This document shows positions 1 through 11,190 of a stretch of 64,000 nucleotides of DNA, piece after piece. Within the stretch, counting starts at the first letter, position 1. Each line of letters begins with the position of its first letter. Source of the DNA: Linyphia triangularis. Its lineage: Eukaryota > Arthropoda > Arachnida > Araneae > Linyphiidae. Below the pieces are notes generated by a model. The model saw only the letters and a list, made by a program, of their open reading frames with translations, was not told the origin of the DNA and searched no databases. The stretch spans positions 99,369,792 to 99,433,791 of the forward strand of contig OZ021724.1 in the NCBI GenBank assembly GCA_963978545.1, given 5' to 3'. Position numbers and translations under genes: made by a program.

Positions 1-138
1 CCTCAACCCTGATACAAGTCCCGCGACTTGGAACTTTAAATCAGCTAGTCTGGAGAATTAAGAAAAATGGAATCGTATAGTTCTTTGCCGTAGCCCTTCA
101 TTTGTTTAAGAGTAGAAAAAAAGAGCCAAAATGTCCTA

Positions 139-770
139 GACTGAGATTTTTGGACCCCATCGAACATCATTCTGAATTTTTTATAAAAATTGGGGAAAAG
201 AGAGTAGATTACGAATCCACTGGTCTGCCGTGGCAAAAATGGCCGAAACTGGTCAAAATCGACTTTTAATAAGTTGAACTAAATCCAATTGCCAAATGCG
301 CCGTAACTTGCCAAATAATGAGCATTTTTTTTTATATGGTAACCCTCATTCTTTAATTTCAATTAAGAAGGTTGCAGACGATTCGGACGTGTGGCTATGG
401 CTTACTTGCATCTTTCACAAATGAGCCAAATTGGCAATAAACATTACGTCTCTGATGACGTAATTGATGTCGCCAATTTGGCTTACTTTTAAAAGATACA
501 AGTTTTCCGAGCCAGAGATCAGAAATAGTTTGCGCTTTTCCTCATTGAAAATCAAAATGCAGTGAGTTGCCAGACGAAAAAGTTTGCTCTCTTTTTGGCA
601 AGTTATGACATATTTGGTAATCGGATTTTAGTTCAACTCATTCCAAGTCAATTTTTGATTAATTTCGGCCATTTTTGCAACGGTAGACCAGTGGATTCGT
701 AATCTACTCACTTTTCTCCAATTTCTATAAAAAATTAAGATTGATGTTCGATGGGGTCCAAAATTGCAGT
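139..770 (-). mobile_element. Family A mariner-type MITE, copy A1 (reversed)
   Basis: The element begins TA-GACTGAGA and ends near TGCAGT. Both ends carry the inverted sequence containing GGACCCCATCGAACATCATT. It is reversed relative to the other copies. The central palindrome is at 444-463. The right tip has decayed, so the second TA is not visible. Confidence 0.85.
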
Positions 771-1070
771 ACACCAGATATTTTTTATTTTTTAAATTTG
801 GGTTAGTCAGATTTGTGGTACCTCTGCTTTGGGGTAGCATTTTGTACCATGCTCCAAACCCAATATTTCTTAGCTCCATTTGTTTGGGTCGCCCACTTTG
901 GTAATAAAGTCTGACAAACCGTTGCACACTGGGTTATTTGCATCGAAAAGTTGGCCAAAACTATTTTCGAGCCAGAATAGTGTTTAAATGCGATAATATT
1001 TCATTTATTGAATAAAATAGTAAATTTTCTTCTTTAGATAAAAAAAAAATTACTTTATTAGAAAATATAC

Positions 1071-1072
<2 letters not shown>

Positions 1073-1106
<34 letters not shown>
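1073..1106. repeat. Poly-T tract
   Basis: An uninterrupted run of about 34 T lies just left of the MITE at 1116-1485. Confidence 0.9.
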
Positions 1107-1110
<4 letters not shown>

Positions 1111-1115
1111 ACTGA

Positions 1116-1485
1116 TATTATACCCTAAAAAGAGTGAAGTCTTTCATAAGAATACACTGGCCACCAAAAAATCATTGGATAATATTAATGGGTAATTTTA
1201 TGCTAAACTTGTTGTACTTGACTTATCATTAATTTATGAGTTATCGCTATATATGTTCAATGTTAAAAAAAAATATCATTGCATTTTCAAAATGTTCATT
1301 GAATTCATTATTAATCGCATAATTATTTGGTATTTTAATATTGCTAGTTTTACACCAAATAGCTTATCTTGGCTCTTCATCGGATGATTTATTCGAAGAT
1401 TTTATTCATATTCTAGTCTGGCTTTATTTGGTTTTGGTGGCCAGTGTATTCTTATGAAAGACTTCACTCTTTTTAGGGTATAATA
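1116..1485. mobile_element. 370-bp MITE with ~53-bp perfect terminal inverted repeats
   Basis: The left end TATTATACCCTAAAAAGAGT and the right end are exact inverse complements over about 53 bp, up to CACTGGCCACCAAAA. The ends and TA-rich flanks suit a Tc1/mariner-type element. The inside is AT-rich with no coding frame. Perfect arms suggest a recent insertion. Confidence 0.85.
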
Positions 1486-3544
1486 CATATCATATTTATT
1501 ATGAGCGGATCAGAGCTCAATAGTAGTCTATTCCGCGCATCTGTATTCCATTATTTTCTCGAATTTTTTTTTTAAAACTATTTTAAGTAATATACCTTAA
1601 ATATGTTTTCCTTACCTCACAATTTCTTAATTTAGCCTCCCAATCAGCAATAAGACATTTTTTACAACTATGGGATCATATAACAGCGTTTTATGCATTG
1701 TTAGAGTCATAGGATGCTGAGGGTATGGCTGTACATAGAGTTTGGCTGTATCCATAGTGTTGTTAGAAAATTTCTTCGTATCAGTTCCATAACTACTAGA
1801 TAATATTTCTAAAATTATCTTCAATCAGGGAATCAAATTGACTTTATATCTCGTGGTTTCAGCAGCCAGACCATATCGTTACGAAATCTTCTACTTGTAT
1901 TGTATTCACTACTTTTTCTAAATCTGGGTTTTGGTACTTCAATAATGAAAACCGAGCTTGCTTCCGAACTCTTGGATCATTTCAGTTTTTTTTTCTTAAC
2001 TCTATTTTTATTTTCTAGTGTTCGAAGTTGCTACTTTTAACAGGCCAGTTTGCGCGTTAAAGAGGGTATGCTATAAAACAAGCGAATACGCCCATGCAAA
2101 ATAGATCATCTGAATTGAAGGGCCTTTTCAAAAATCTCATGTGTTTTTGTTAAATCGTTTTAGTTTTTGGATGTTGCACTGCATATGTAACACTTTATGG
2201 TTGGTTTTGTGTTAGTAACAACATAGAACCAACCATAGCAAAAGACGTTTAACTTCTACACCTCCCTCATCTTTTGTGTTTTTGAGTGAACTAATTTTTG
2301 TTTGGATGTGATCTACCTCGCCTTTTGTTATATTTATGGTACCCTTAGTGAATTGTAATCTGATTGTTCGAAAATACCGAGGCGATGAGTTGTGAGGTTT
2401 TTAAAAATGACTTTTTTCTCAGTTTTCTCCAAAGAAATTATAAAGGCACCAGAGAACTTTGAAAAATATTGACGTTTGCTCTTTAGAATTTTTAACTGTT
2501 TGTTAGTATTTCGTTGATTAGGATCTGTCACAACTACATTTCGTTAGTAATTCTAATGACTTTCTCTCATAAAATTAATTGTTTCTATAATTTTCTGCAA
2601 ATAATTAAGTATAAGTGTTTTCGTGCGATCTAATTGACCCTGCATATTTATTCAGTCAAAGCATTTGCAACGGTGTTCTCAGAGGAGAAGGGTAAAAATC
2701 AATTTTTACCAATATATTTTTTTCTTACTTATCTTTTTAAGAATTCAAACTTTTTATAAGTGAACTTATTTTAAATGTATCATTTGATTCTCATTATGAG
2801 CTTAATTTCATTACTCTCTTAACTTTCCTTGCAAGCTTTTCAGTGGTAAACAAAAAACTATCTAAAATATTCAGTATATTTAAACTTTTTCATCAAATTA
2901 GTTATTTAACGATTTTATACGGTATTATTCAAATAGCATACTTAATTTACATTAAAAATTATCATAAATAATGATAAATTGGAAATATAAGTGAAGTTTC
3001 TGAGAGTACGTCAAAATGACTTCATCTACATCAATGCTTGTAATATCCGCATCCGCAAAAATCCGCAAAATGTTTTTAAGGTATAAGGAACTAGAATATG
3101 TGGTCTTTAAAATGGTACAAAAATCACTACTCAATAAGACTCAATCGTATAACAAAAACACTCGTGAAAATAAAATATTGCAAGAAAAATTAGCTGAGTT
3201 TTGTGACTGAACAAAATTTAATTTGCTCATTAAATTTAGATAAATTTAAATTTTAAGTGATAAAATCTATAATTATAGACCTTAAGGAGACACATATATC
3301 GTGTTGAAATTAAAATTGATACAAAAAGTTTAAAATTTGGCTTGTTAAAATATTGTGCTTGCATTGGTGATAGAAAAATGAAATACACACTTCGTGCAAA
3401 CGTTAACTTTCGGTTAATCGATAAGACATTTGGGATCTCAGATTAAAAAAAATTTATACGGGGTAAGGTTCTACATTTAATAAAGTACATATGTGCAAAA
3501 ATTCAAGTGTCTAGGAGGAATTTTGAAAAATCGACTTTTGGCCA
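1486..3544. other. No recognisable gene or repeat family
   Basis: AT-rich sequence with only short chance frames. A 64-codon plus frame at 3016-3210 (MTSSTSMLVISASAKIRKMF) looks slightly protein-like but has no support. Confidence 0.4.
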
Positions 3545-4160
3545 GCTTTTAGAGGCAAATACCCCAGTGTGCTTTGTTGGAACTAAGTCTTTAGTATTGG
3601 CAAAGCCTAAAGTAGTCAGTCGAGTGAGGGTAAGATCATCACACTTATATATAATATGATGTTTCCTCGATTTTATGACATTTCCTACCTGTGTTGAAAA
3701 AGTCCTATCGTATGAGGGTGTTTTCTGAAATGATTCTGCCTTGTGATGTAGCCTTCAAGTGTTTGCATCTTGGTTATCTAAGAATTTAAGAGGCAATCTT
3801 TGAAGATGATCTGAGGATCATGCTTTTGTCCAGAAGAACTGCGCCACGTTTCCTTCATCTCCTGTTTTCCCCATTTAAAGAGAACTCCTCTTAAATGATC
3901 CCACCGTAGAGATCCGCACCTATTGGATTATAAGACGATCCCTGTCTTGCAACTTAATCTGCCTTTTCATTACCTTCAATACCCTTGTGTTTTGGCACCC
4001 ATATAAGAGTTACCTTATTTTCGATTGCCAGTTTTCCTAGAATGAATTGATTTGGAATGAACTAAGAGCCTTTAAGGCTGCTTGACTATCACTATAAATG
4101 AGAATCCGCTTACCACACCAGAGAATTGAACATTTGTTGTGAAGCATTGTCTAGGTACAT
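3545..4160 (-). pseudogene. LINE ORF2 3' remnant with RNase H domain (decayed)
   Basis: Conceptual translation of the minus strand gives RILIYSDSQAALKALSSF (around 4010-4110) and, after a frame change, ENKVTLIWVPKHKGIEGNEK followed by AD and a stop (around 3962-4030). These are the hallmark RNase H motifs of arthropod non-LTR retrotransposons: the SDSQAALKAL aspartate and the IWVPxHxGIxGNExAD block. Further 3' there is readable LINE tail such as LGFANTKDLVPTK near 3550-3600. Frameshifts and stops are frequent, so this is an old dead copy. Confidence 0.75.
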
Positions 4161-4523
4161 TTTTAAATGCTGAATCTAAAGTAGCAAAAAATGGCGATAT
4201 TTTTATACTCGAACGTCTCAATTTTTATGTTTTTTACTTTCTTCATCCACTTCAATAAACAATGTCATACGCCACAAAAGCTTTTTACAAAACTAATAAA
4301 AACTCCCGCAATAATTATAATAATTAAGGTCAGAGATACGTTTGGCTGAGCTGAAAATATAGCGTGGTGCAGATATGTGGTTTTAGTGAGCGTCACAACC
4401 AAAATTGTTCCCTAATTGTTTCCTAACCAAAATTGTTCCCTAATTTGGGGTAGCAATGAGGTGAAATCTTTTCCCTTATTTTGCAACCACACAAATATTT
4501 CAAGATCACATTGCACTTGAAAC

Positions 4524-4859
4524 CATCGATATAGATAAACAACTGGATAGACTGCTCCATTATCAATGCAAAGAAAAAAAACGCGCCGGGGATTGCGAAG
4601 CTGGTGGGAAGATTAACCAATCACAATTCACTTTTATAGTTGGATCGAAATGCGAAACACCTTGTAAAATGCTAGAGTATATATTTTTTTACACATTATT
4701 ACTAATTAAGGTCTACAATTGACATTTCTGCTGTGTACAACCCAAAATTTTATTTTCAATCCTCGGCAATCCTTATTTTTTATCCCACCAACGGCATCTG
4801 GCAACGGCTTCATTTCCTCAGCGTTAAGCAGTCTATCCAGTTGTTTATTTATATCGATG
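4524..4859 (+). mobile_element. Family G element, copy G1 (336 bp)
   Basis: Ends CATCGATATAGATAAACAAC and its inverse (GTTTATTTATATCGATG) flank a 336-bp non-coding body. The flanks CTTGAAAC (4516-4523) and CTTGAAAA (4860-4867) form an 8-bp target duplication with one mismatch, as for hAT or P superfamily elements. Confidence 0.85.
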
Positions 4860-4867
4860 CTTGAAAA

Positions 4868-5487
4868 ACTAATATTTTTTACCATTGATATCCAAGCTAC
4901 ACGAACTTTTTAAATTTCCTCCTCACATCTACTTCATCTTCACTACCTCTCAGAAGCAATTCACCTAAAAATACGCAATCCATTGACAAATTTTCAATCA
5001 TAAAAAAAAAAAAAAAAAAAAAACCCAACTTTCATTAATTCGGAATCCGCGAAAGCTGACATCAAAATCAGTCAACAACAAACACAAACAAGAGAAAAAA
5101 CCCAATTGACTCGGAAAAAAAAATTCACTCTCTTCACTTCTCATCACAGAGCAAAACTATTTGTTTTCTTACATACTCCCTCCCTTCCTCCATCCCCTGT
5201 CTCGTGACACTTTGATTAATTACCCACCTCCACCAGTACAGAGGATTATTGATTATAAATTATTATCTCGCGAGTGAGGGAATTCCAAGTTACCCCGATT
5301 ACCTCCCCCCCCCCCCCTTAAAAATGCCATTGTTTTCCACATCCATCTCGCTGCTTCGAGGCTAAATGGCGAGATAATTGTACTGTGTTATGTAGAAAAG
5401 GACCAAGTGTAAAATTTAAAAATTCCTCTCGTTTAAAGTTGTATTATTATGTAGGGTGTTTACAAATTAGTTGAGCAATGGTGTTTA
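4868..5487. other. Non-repetitive sequence with C-run and TAATTA motifs
   Basis: Of higher complexity than its surroundings, with a poly-A tract (near 5002-5023), pyrimidine-rich stretches, GATTAATTACC (near 5215) and a C13 run (near 5307-5319). No frame is supported. It could be regulatory DNA. Confidence 0.3.
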
Positions 5488-5522
5488 ACAGGAAGTTCTA
5501 GTAAAGATCGTTCCCTATACTC

Positions 5523-6155
5523 TAGAGGTCGGCGATGTATCGATACGACGATATTTTTATCGATATTTAAAAAAAAAAAAATATCGATAGTAAAAATATC
5601 GATACAAGTCATTGATACATCGATATTTTCAAACATTTCTAGTTTTTTAATGATCGTTTTGTAGTTCCATGTGTTTTTTCGATTTTCTTTATTCCCTTTT
5701 CCAAAACTTCAAAACTAAAGTTGGAGCTTGACTGAGAGACAGTTAAAATGGCACCCTAGCCAAAAATAAAACATAATGTGATGGCAAGATAAGATCATTT
5801 ATTAGTCGTTAACATAACGCCGTTTCTGTTGGCAATGTGTGCCTGGAATTTGCATCTAATTTTAAATATTAAAAACATCTCTATCAGTAAAGTATGCAGT
5901 AAATTACTTTTCAAAATTTCTTTTTGAAAAATAAATGTGAATTTATGCATTGGCATCCAAATATATTTTATTTATTCTGATTGATAATATAATTTATTTA
6001 TTAAAAAATTTTTTGTATTTTATTTATTAAAACAATTTTTGTAATTTATTTACTAAAACAATTTTTGTAATTTATTTATTAAAACAATTTTGGTATCAAT
6101 TCATGAAAAATAGAAATTTGCCACGAAAAACTTCGTTTGTGCCAAAATTGAAAAT

Positions 6156-6186
<31 letters not shown>

Positions 6187-6268
6187 CCATGTATCGATAT
6201 ATCGATAATTTTTTTCTATGCAACGATACATCATTGATATTTATTTTGATCGATATTTCCGATCTCTA
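5523..6268. mobile_element. hAT-type MITE (746 bp, 8-bp target duplication CTATACTC) nested in B1
   Basis: The ends TAGAGGTCGGCGATG and, reversed, TAGAGATCGGAAATA are imperfect inverted repeats of hAT type. CTATACTC occurs at 5515-5522 and 6269-6276, and removing the insert restores the family B sequence. The subterminal parts are rich in ATCGAT inverted motifs. The middle has 26-27-bp AT-rich direct repeats (around 6000-6100). No transposase is present. Confidence 0.88.
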
Positions 6269-6388
6269 CTATACTCGTTATGTTAAAATCTTCTAGCCCA
6301 GTACATTTAGAAACTACTTTCTATAGCCACCTTGACATTTGTTTGGGAGTAGGTACGAAAATGATCATTTAATGAAATTACATTAATT

Positions 6389-7173
6389 CATGGGCGCCCC
6401 CCAGGAATATTTGCAAGGGGGTGCAAGACAAAATTTTTATCAAAATCGTCATAATTTTTTTTTAGAGATGTTAATCAATAATTATGTATTATAAATTATA
6501 CTCTTTGAGAATAGTTAAAATTCATGGTATATATTTTTGAAAGCGCAACCCTGTTAAAGAGAAAAAAATGCAAAATAGTAAAAATTTAAAATATATATTT
6601 TTAACGATTTTTTTTTTATCATCCAACTATATCTCACGGTATTCGAAAGATAGTGTTTAGAATAGAGGAACTCGAAGGTGCAAAAATACAGAAGAGTAAA
6701 ATTTTTGTATTTCTTTCAAGTTTCGGATTAAGTAAAAAAAAAAAAAAAATTAAAATGAAACACGAAGGCAGTATTGGAATATGTTCAATGAATTCTAAAA
6801 ATAGATTTCAAGGTAGTATATCCGATGACTTAAAAAACAAAACATTTTCCTAGAATTTTGGGACCTACCCAGGAAATGATTCTACAATAAAAGGAATAAA
6901 TACTTCTACTCATCAGCCTCTAATAATCATAGACAACAAGCGCCAGAAAATCGTCACGCAAGTAGCTATAAAAAACGACATAGGAAAGAAACAAAAGACT
7001 AAATTAATAGAATTTTTTTTTTCGTTGTTACATAGAAGTTTAAGCTGCATATGTGCTTTTTTTTTTATCTTGGAATTCAATCTTTTCCCTCATTTTTTTT
7101 TTTTTTTTTTTAAATTTTCAAGAGCCAGGGGGTTGCAAGTGTACCTCTTTGCACCCTCCTGGGAGCGCCCATG
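6389..7173. mobile_element. 785-bp element with CATGGGCGC ends nested in B1
   Basis: The left end CATGGGCGCCCCCCAGGAAT and the right end CCTCCTGGGAGCGCCCATG are inverted repeats, with subterminal GGGGTGCAAG / CTTTGCACCC. The flanks ATTAATT (6382-6388) and ATCAATT (7176-7182) look like a mutated 7-8-bp target duplication of the family B sequence ATAAATT. The superfamily is uncertain (hAT or P-like). No coding frame is seen. Confidence 0.75.
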
Positions 7174-7420
7174 CGATCAATTAAAAACACGAAAATAACG
7201 TCTAATATATTTTATTTTATTTCTGAAATCCTTACGTTAATACCTATTCAGTAGTTCCACCTGTTTTTATCTTATGCTATTTTAATTTTCATTCATAATT
7301 GATAACTGATAACAATTTACAGATAAATGATAACAATAAATGCAAACAGTTTATGTCATTTCATTAAGTGATTTTTTTCGTACCTACTCACCAAACAATA
7401 GGTTTTCGACGTTATTAAGA

Positions 7421-7829
7421 GGATTTCCTAGTAAGGATCATTCCCTATACTCGCTATGTTACAATCTTCTAAGCCTAGTGCATTTAGAAACTACTTTCCA
7501 TAACCACCTTCACATTTGGTGAGTAGGTACGAAAAAGATCACTTAATGAAATGACATAAATTGTTTTCATTTAATATGCAACTATTATAAATGAAAATTA
7601 AAATTGAAAAAGGCAAAACCAGGTGGAGCCACTGCATATGCATTGACGTAAGGATTTACAAATATAAAATAAAATATATCGGACACTATTTTGCAGTTGT
7701 TCATTATGTGATGATTTTCGTACTTACTCAGCAAATTTAAAGGTTTTATATAAAGTAGTTTTTAAATGCACCGGGATAGAAGGTGTAACATAGCGAGTAT
7801 AGTGAGTGATCTTTGCTATGACTTCCTCT
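7421..7829 (+). mobile_element. Family B element, copy B2
   Basis: It starts GGATTTCCTAGTAAGGATCA and ends near CTATGACTTCCTC. The two ~180-bp arms are inverted repeats of each other. The middle is in the opposite orientation to B1, B3 and B4. No coding frame. Confidence 0.8.
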
Positions 7830-7833
7830 TTAA

Positions 7834-8118
7834 CCCTTGCTTAAGGGCACGACCTTTTGCCACGAGGTTAGTCGCGTGGGGGACAAATGTCACCTAAATT
7901 CAAATTTTCGTGCATATCATTAAATCGGGACCAAATATCAATGTAAGTGGGTATTTTAATTAAAAACACAATATTATTGAACAGGATAAAGTATTTTTTT
8001 AAAAAAATAACTTGGGGGGAAAAAAGGAGCAACTGTAAGAAGGTTTTGATCATGGGCTGCAATCTATTGAGAAATCGATTGTGGGGGGACATTTGTCAAC
8101 CGCGTGATTAACTAAGGG
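7834..8118. mobile_element. piggyBac-type MITE (285 bp, TTAA-flanked)
   Basis: TTAA at 7830-7833 and 8119-8122 flanks an element starting CCCTTGCTTAAGGGCACGAC and ending GATTAACTAAGGG. The subterminal GCGTGGGGGACAAATGTCA and its inverse GGGGGGACATTTGTCAACCGCG are inverted repeats. CCCTT next to TTAA is typical of piggyBac-like elements. It lies at the right end of B2. Confidence 0.75.
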
Positions 8119-8567
8119 TTAACTAGATCTGTTTAACTCTTGTAACGTATTGTAACTGTTAATTGCTGTTGTAAAATATAGAGGGCGCCACAAAACAGTT
8201 ATTTGAAGATTGTATTTTTTATGTTGTTTTTTGATTAGTCTCCTTCGAGAGACGAGAGAGGACAGACGATGATTCCAAGATGTAACACGATCAATGTCAG
8301 CGCCATTTTGAAGTTCTTAAAATAAATGTGTTTTGTTTTCGTTCAAAAAATGAAATTTTTACTCGACCACGATACCACACTCTTAATGACTAGGCATTTT
8401 TCTTTTTTTGCATACAGAATGGGAAGATGAGTATAAATTTGTTGGGGAAAAAGAATGGTTAATAATGCTTTCTTATTAAGAGTTATACAGATCTATTTGA
8501 GCTTCGTTCCCCAGCTCATTTGTAAACATCCTGTATAAGAAGTTTTTGAAGAGGAGGAGGAGGAACA

Positions 8568-8610
8568 GTGTAAGAATTATCGCCAAAAATATACCCAAAC
8601 TGAACATTTA

Positions 8611-8681
<71 letters not shown>

Positions 8682-8787
8682 GAAAACCTAAAAACGGTAA
8701 ACAAAACCAATCCACGTTAAGTTTAAATGAAGTACCAGTATTATAGTGTTCTTGAAAGTTGTTCGAGGTTCCACACACCTAGTTTAA
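8568..8787 (-). mobile_element. Family D fragment, D5, with TA microsatellite
   Basis: AAGAATTATCGCCAAAAATA at the left and GTTCCACACACCTAGT at the right match the 3' portion of family D as at 56.7-56.8 kb. A (TA)n tract (8614-8678) replaces the middle. Confidence 0.65.
8614..8678. repeat. (TA)n microsatellite, 65 bp
   Basis: Pure TA run inside a family D fragment. Confidence 0.95.
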
Positions 8788-9077
8788 GAGCATTTCTATG
8801 AAAATCACATTATATTTTGTGAATTATCCATTTACCTTTGGAAATATGAAATTCAATTGTATTTCAAAGGTGGTTGTATCAGTGCTTTCCAAGCGCCCTT
8901 GAGTAGAATGCAACGCTGAAACAAGTTAATTGAATTTCAGAAGAAACACTATAACTAGGGTATTTCAAAAGAAACTCCGCATTTGCCAATCGGCAGAGAA
9001 GAAACCCGGAAAAATTCTACCCGGAAAAAAGCGACAATGAAAACGAAGTACTTTGTTACACTCGCCGTCAAACTTAT

Positions 9078-9506
9078 GAGGAAGTTCTAAAAAAGAATCA
9101 TTCATTATGCTCGCTATGTTACAATTTTATGGTCCAGTGCATTTAGAAACTACTTTGTATAAAACCTCGAAATTTGGTGAGTAGGTACAAAAGTTATCAT
9201 TTAATGAAATGACATAAATTAAAAACTCGAAAATAGCATCTAATGTATTTTATTTTATGTATGAAATCCTTACGTCAATGCATATGCAGTGGCTCCATCT
9301 GGTTTTGTCATTTGCTATTTTAATTTCCATTTATAATAGATAGACATTAAATGAAAGCAATTTATGCCATTTCATTAAATGATCTTTTTTCGTACCTACT
9401 CACCAAATGGCAAGGTGGTTATAGAAAGTAGTTTATAAATGCACTGGGCTAGAAAATTGTAACATATCGAATATAGGGAATGATCCTTACTAGGACTTCA
9501 CCTTAA
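9078..9506 (+). mobile_element. Family B element, copy B3
   Basis: Complete ~430-bp copy whose arms (GTGCATTTAGAAACTACTTT on the left, its inverse on the right) form a long inverted repeat. Followed 12 bp later by MITE A2. Confidence 0.85.
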
Positions 9507-9518
9507 TAACGAATAATA

Positions 9519-10178
9519 GTCAGAGAGGCGACTGCAATTTTTGAACCCCATCGAACATCATTCTGAATTTTTTTATAGAATTTGGAGAAAAGTGAGTAAA
9601 TTACGAATCCACTGGTCTGCCGTGGCAAAAATGGTCGAAACTGATCAAAAATGGACTTGGAATGAGTTGAACTAAAATCCGATTGCCAAATATGTCATAA
9701 CTTGCCAAAAAGAGAACATACTTTTTCGTCTGGCAACTTACTACATTTTGATTTTCAATGAGAAAAAGCGCAAACGATTTCTGATCTCTGGCTCGAAAAC
9801 TTGTATCTTTTAAAAGTAAGCCGAATTGGAGACATCAGTTACGTCATCAGTGACGTAATGTTTATTGCCAATTTGGCTCATTTGTGAAAGATGCAAGTAA
9901 GCCATAGCCACTCATCTGAATCGTCTGCAACCTTCTGAATTGAAAATTAAAGAGTTAGGGTTACCAAATAAAAAAAAAAATGCTCATTATTTGGCAAGTT
10001 ATGGCGCATTTGGCAATTGGATTTAGTTCAACTTATAAAAAGTCGATTTTTGACCAGTTTCGGCCATTTTTGTCACGGCAGACCAGTGGATTCCTAATCT
10101 ACTCACTTTTCTCCAATTTCTATAAAAAATTCAGAATGATGTTCGATGGGGTCCAAAAATTGCAGTCGCCTCTCAGTC
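9519..10178 (+). mobile_element. Family A mariner-type MITE, copy A2 (complete)
   Basis: This 660-bp element starts GTCAGAGAGGCGACTGCAAT and ends with the inverted form GTCGCCTCTCAGTC, flanked by TA on both sides (9517-9518, 10179-10180). The inverted arms run for about 190 bp each with moderate divergence. No transposase is present. TA duplication and long arms point to mobilisation by a Tc1/mariner transposase in trans. Confidence 0.9.
9839..9858. promoter_or_regulatory. CRE/ATF-like palindrome in family A MITE
   Basis: TTACGTCATCAGTGACGTAA consists of two inverted TGACGTAA half-sites, matching bZIP (CREB/ATF) sites, separated by TCAG. Equivalent sites lie at 444-463 (reverse, one change), 17257-17276 (exact), 23808-23827 (one change), 57495-57514 (one change), 59217-59236 (exact) and 63124-63143 (two changes). 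Binding is not shown by sequence alone. Confidence 0.5.
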
Positions 10179-10959
10179 TATAAGTAGGTGCAGTTTGGTC
10201 CTTTTCTCCGTACCACTACGATTCGCTCTCTGCCTGTGAACGAGAAAGGCATGCATTTTCATATCTCCAGTAAAGGTTGATAGGAGATTAGGTGTTTGTG
10301 TACGTATATGTGGTGTACCCCTTTTCCTTCCTTCTCCCTCCAAAACACACACAAAACAAAAGAGACACGTTTAAAATTCCGTTAATTAAGTTTCGGGGGG
10401 ATGGCAGCGGCAAGATCTCGTTTGGAGATTCGACGCCGATTACTCCAAAAGACAGTCAACCCCCCCCCTCACCTCACCCCCCCTCTAAATTAATTACCTA
10501 ATGACGAGGAAGCGCAGATTTTTTTTTTCCCTACTCCTTTTGGAGTTAAAGAATTAATTAAATCGTTTGGTAGGGCTGGCCGTGTAGATCGGGAGTGTTA
10601 TCCGACCAAAATTCGAATTGAGATTGTGTCTTTTGTTTTGACATTGAAATCTGTTTTGTCGTAATTTTTGGCGGGAAAAGGGGATGGGGAGGTTGTGTTT
10701 GGGGATGACGGAGAAGTGTTCCATCTTCGTTTAGGACTCGCGAAGCAATCTGTAAAACTTGGAGCTTTTCTAATTAGAACGGCCGCACAACAAATTTCGC
10801 AATCTGACAGAGTTAGATTTGTTTTTGGGAGTCTGGGGATTGGGAAACAAAACTGAATTTCGATTTGTCAGTTTGTCTTTCGAAAAGTTGAATATGTCCT
10901 TCTTTAGTGCAGGAGGAGTGACAGTTAATTTTAATTAAAAAGATAGTGTTTCATTTTTT
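10179..10959. other. Non-repetitive, relatively GC-rich stretch with TTAATTAA motifs
   Basis: Does not match any repeat in the window. It contains GTTAATTAAG, AAATTAATTACC and GAATTAATTAAATCG within about 170 bp (10380-10565) and several CT/C runs. The short frames (69 and 62 codons) are not convincing. Confidence 0.3.
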
Positions 10960-11190
10960 TTAATTCTTGATATTAACTTCGCTTTTGTATGTTTGTTTGT
11001 TTGTCAATGGGAGGGGAATTTGCGGAGGTCTAATTAACCCCCTTGCCGTCATCCAATCGGGCCGCAACTTGGCAGATAGGTTCGATGACAATGCATTTTA
11101 TCAAATTTTGGGGCTGTTACTGTCACTAAAAGGTCGCTTTTACGGAATACTAATAAACCAACTTGCCGTCATTCAATCCAACAAAAACTG
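10960..11190 (-). repeat. Family J repeat, copy 1 (two internal units)
   Basis: CTTGCCGTCATCCAATCGG (about 11043) and CTTGCCGTCATTCAATCC (about 11162) are two units of one repeat about 120 bp apart. Read in reverse they match GATTGGATGACGGCAAG at 34996, 35139, 49390 and 31988. Confidence 0.6.

Larger units (their letters stand above)
5488..7396 (+). mobile_element. Family B element, copy B1, interrupted by two nested elements
   Basis: Family B sequence is present as three pieces: 5488-5522, 6269-6388 and 7176-7396. They are separated by an hAT-like element and by a CATGGGCGC-ended element, and they rejoin smoothly to the consensus seen at 9.1, 24.7 and 61 kb. The right arm stops near CACCAAAC. 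Confidence 0.8.

Noticed and set aside
9980..10183. Recurring 60-70-codon frame in family A copies (SGFLIYSLFSNFYKKFRMMF)
   Set aside because: It lies in the terminal inverted repeat, is broken or shifted in several copies and has no transposase motif.
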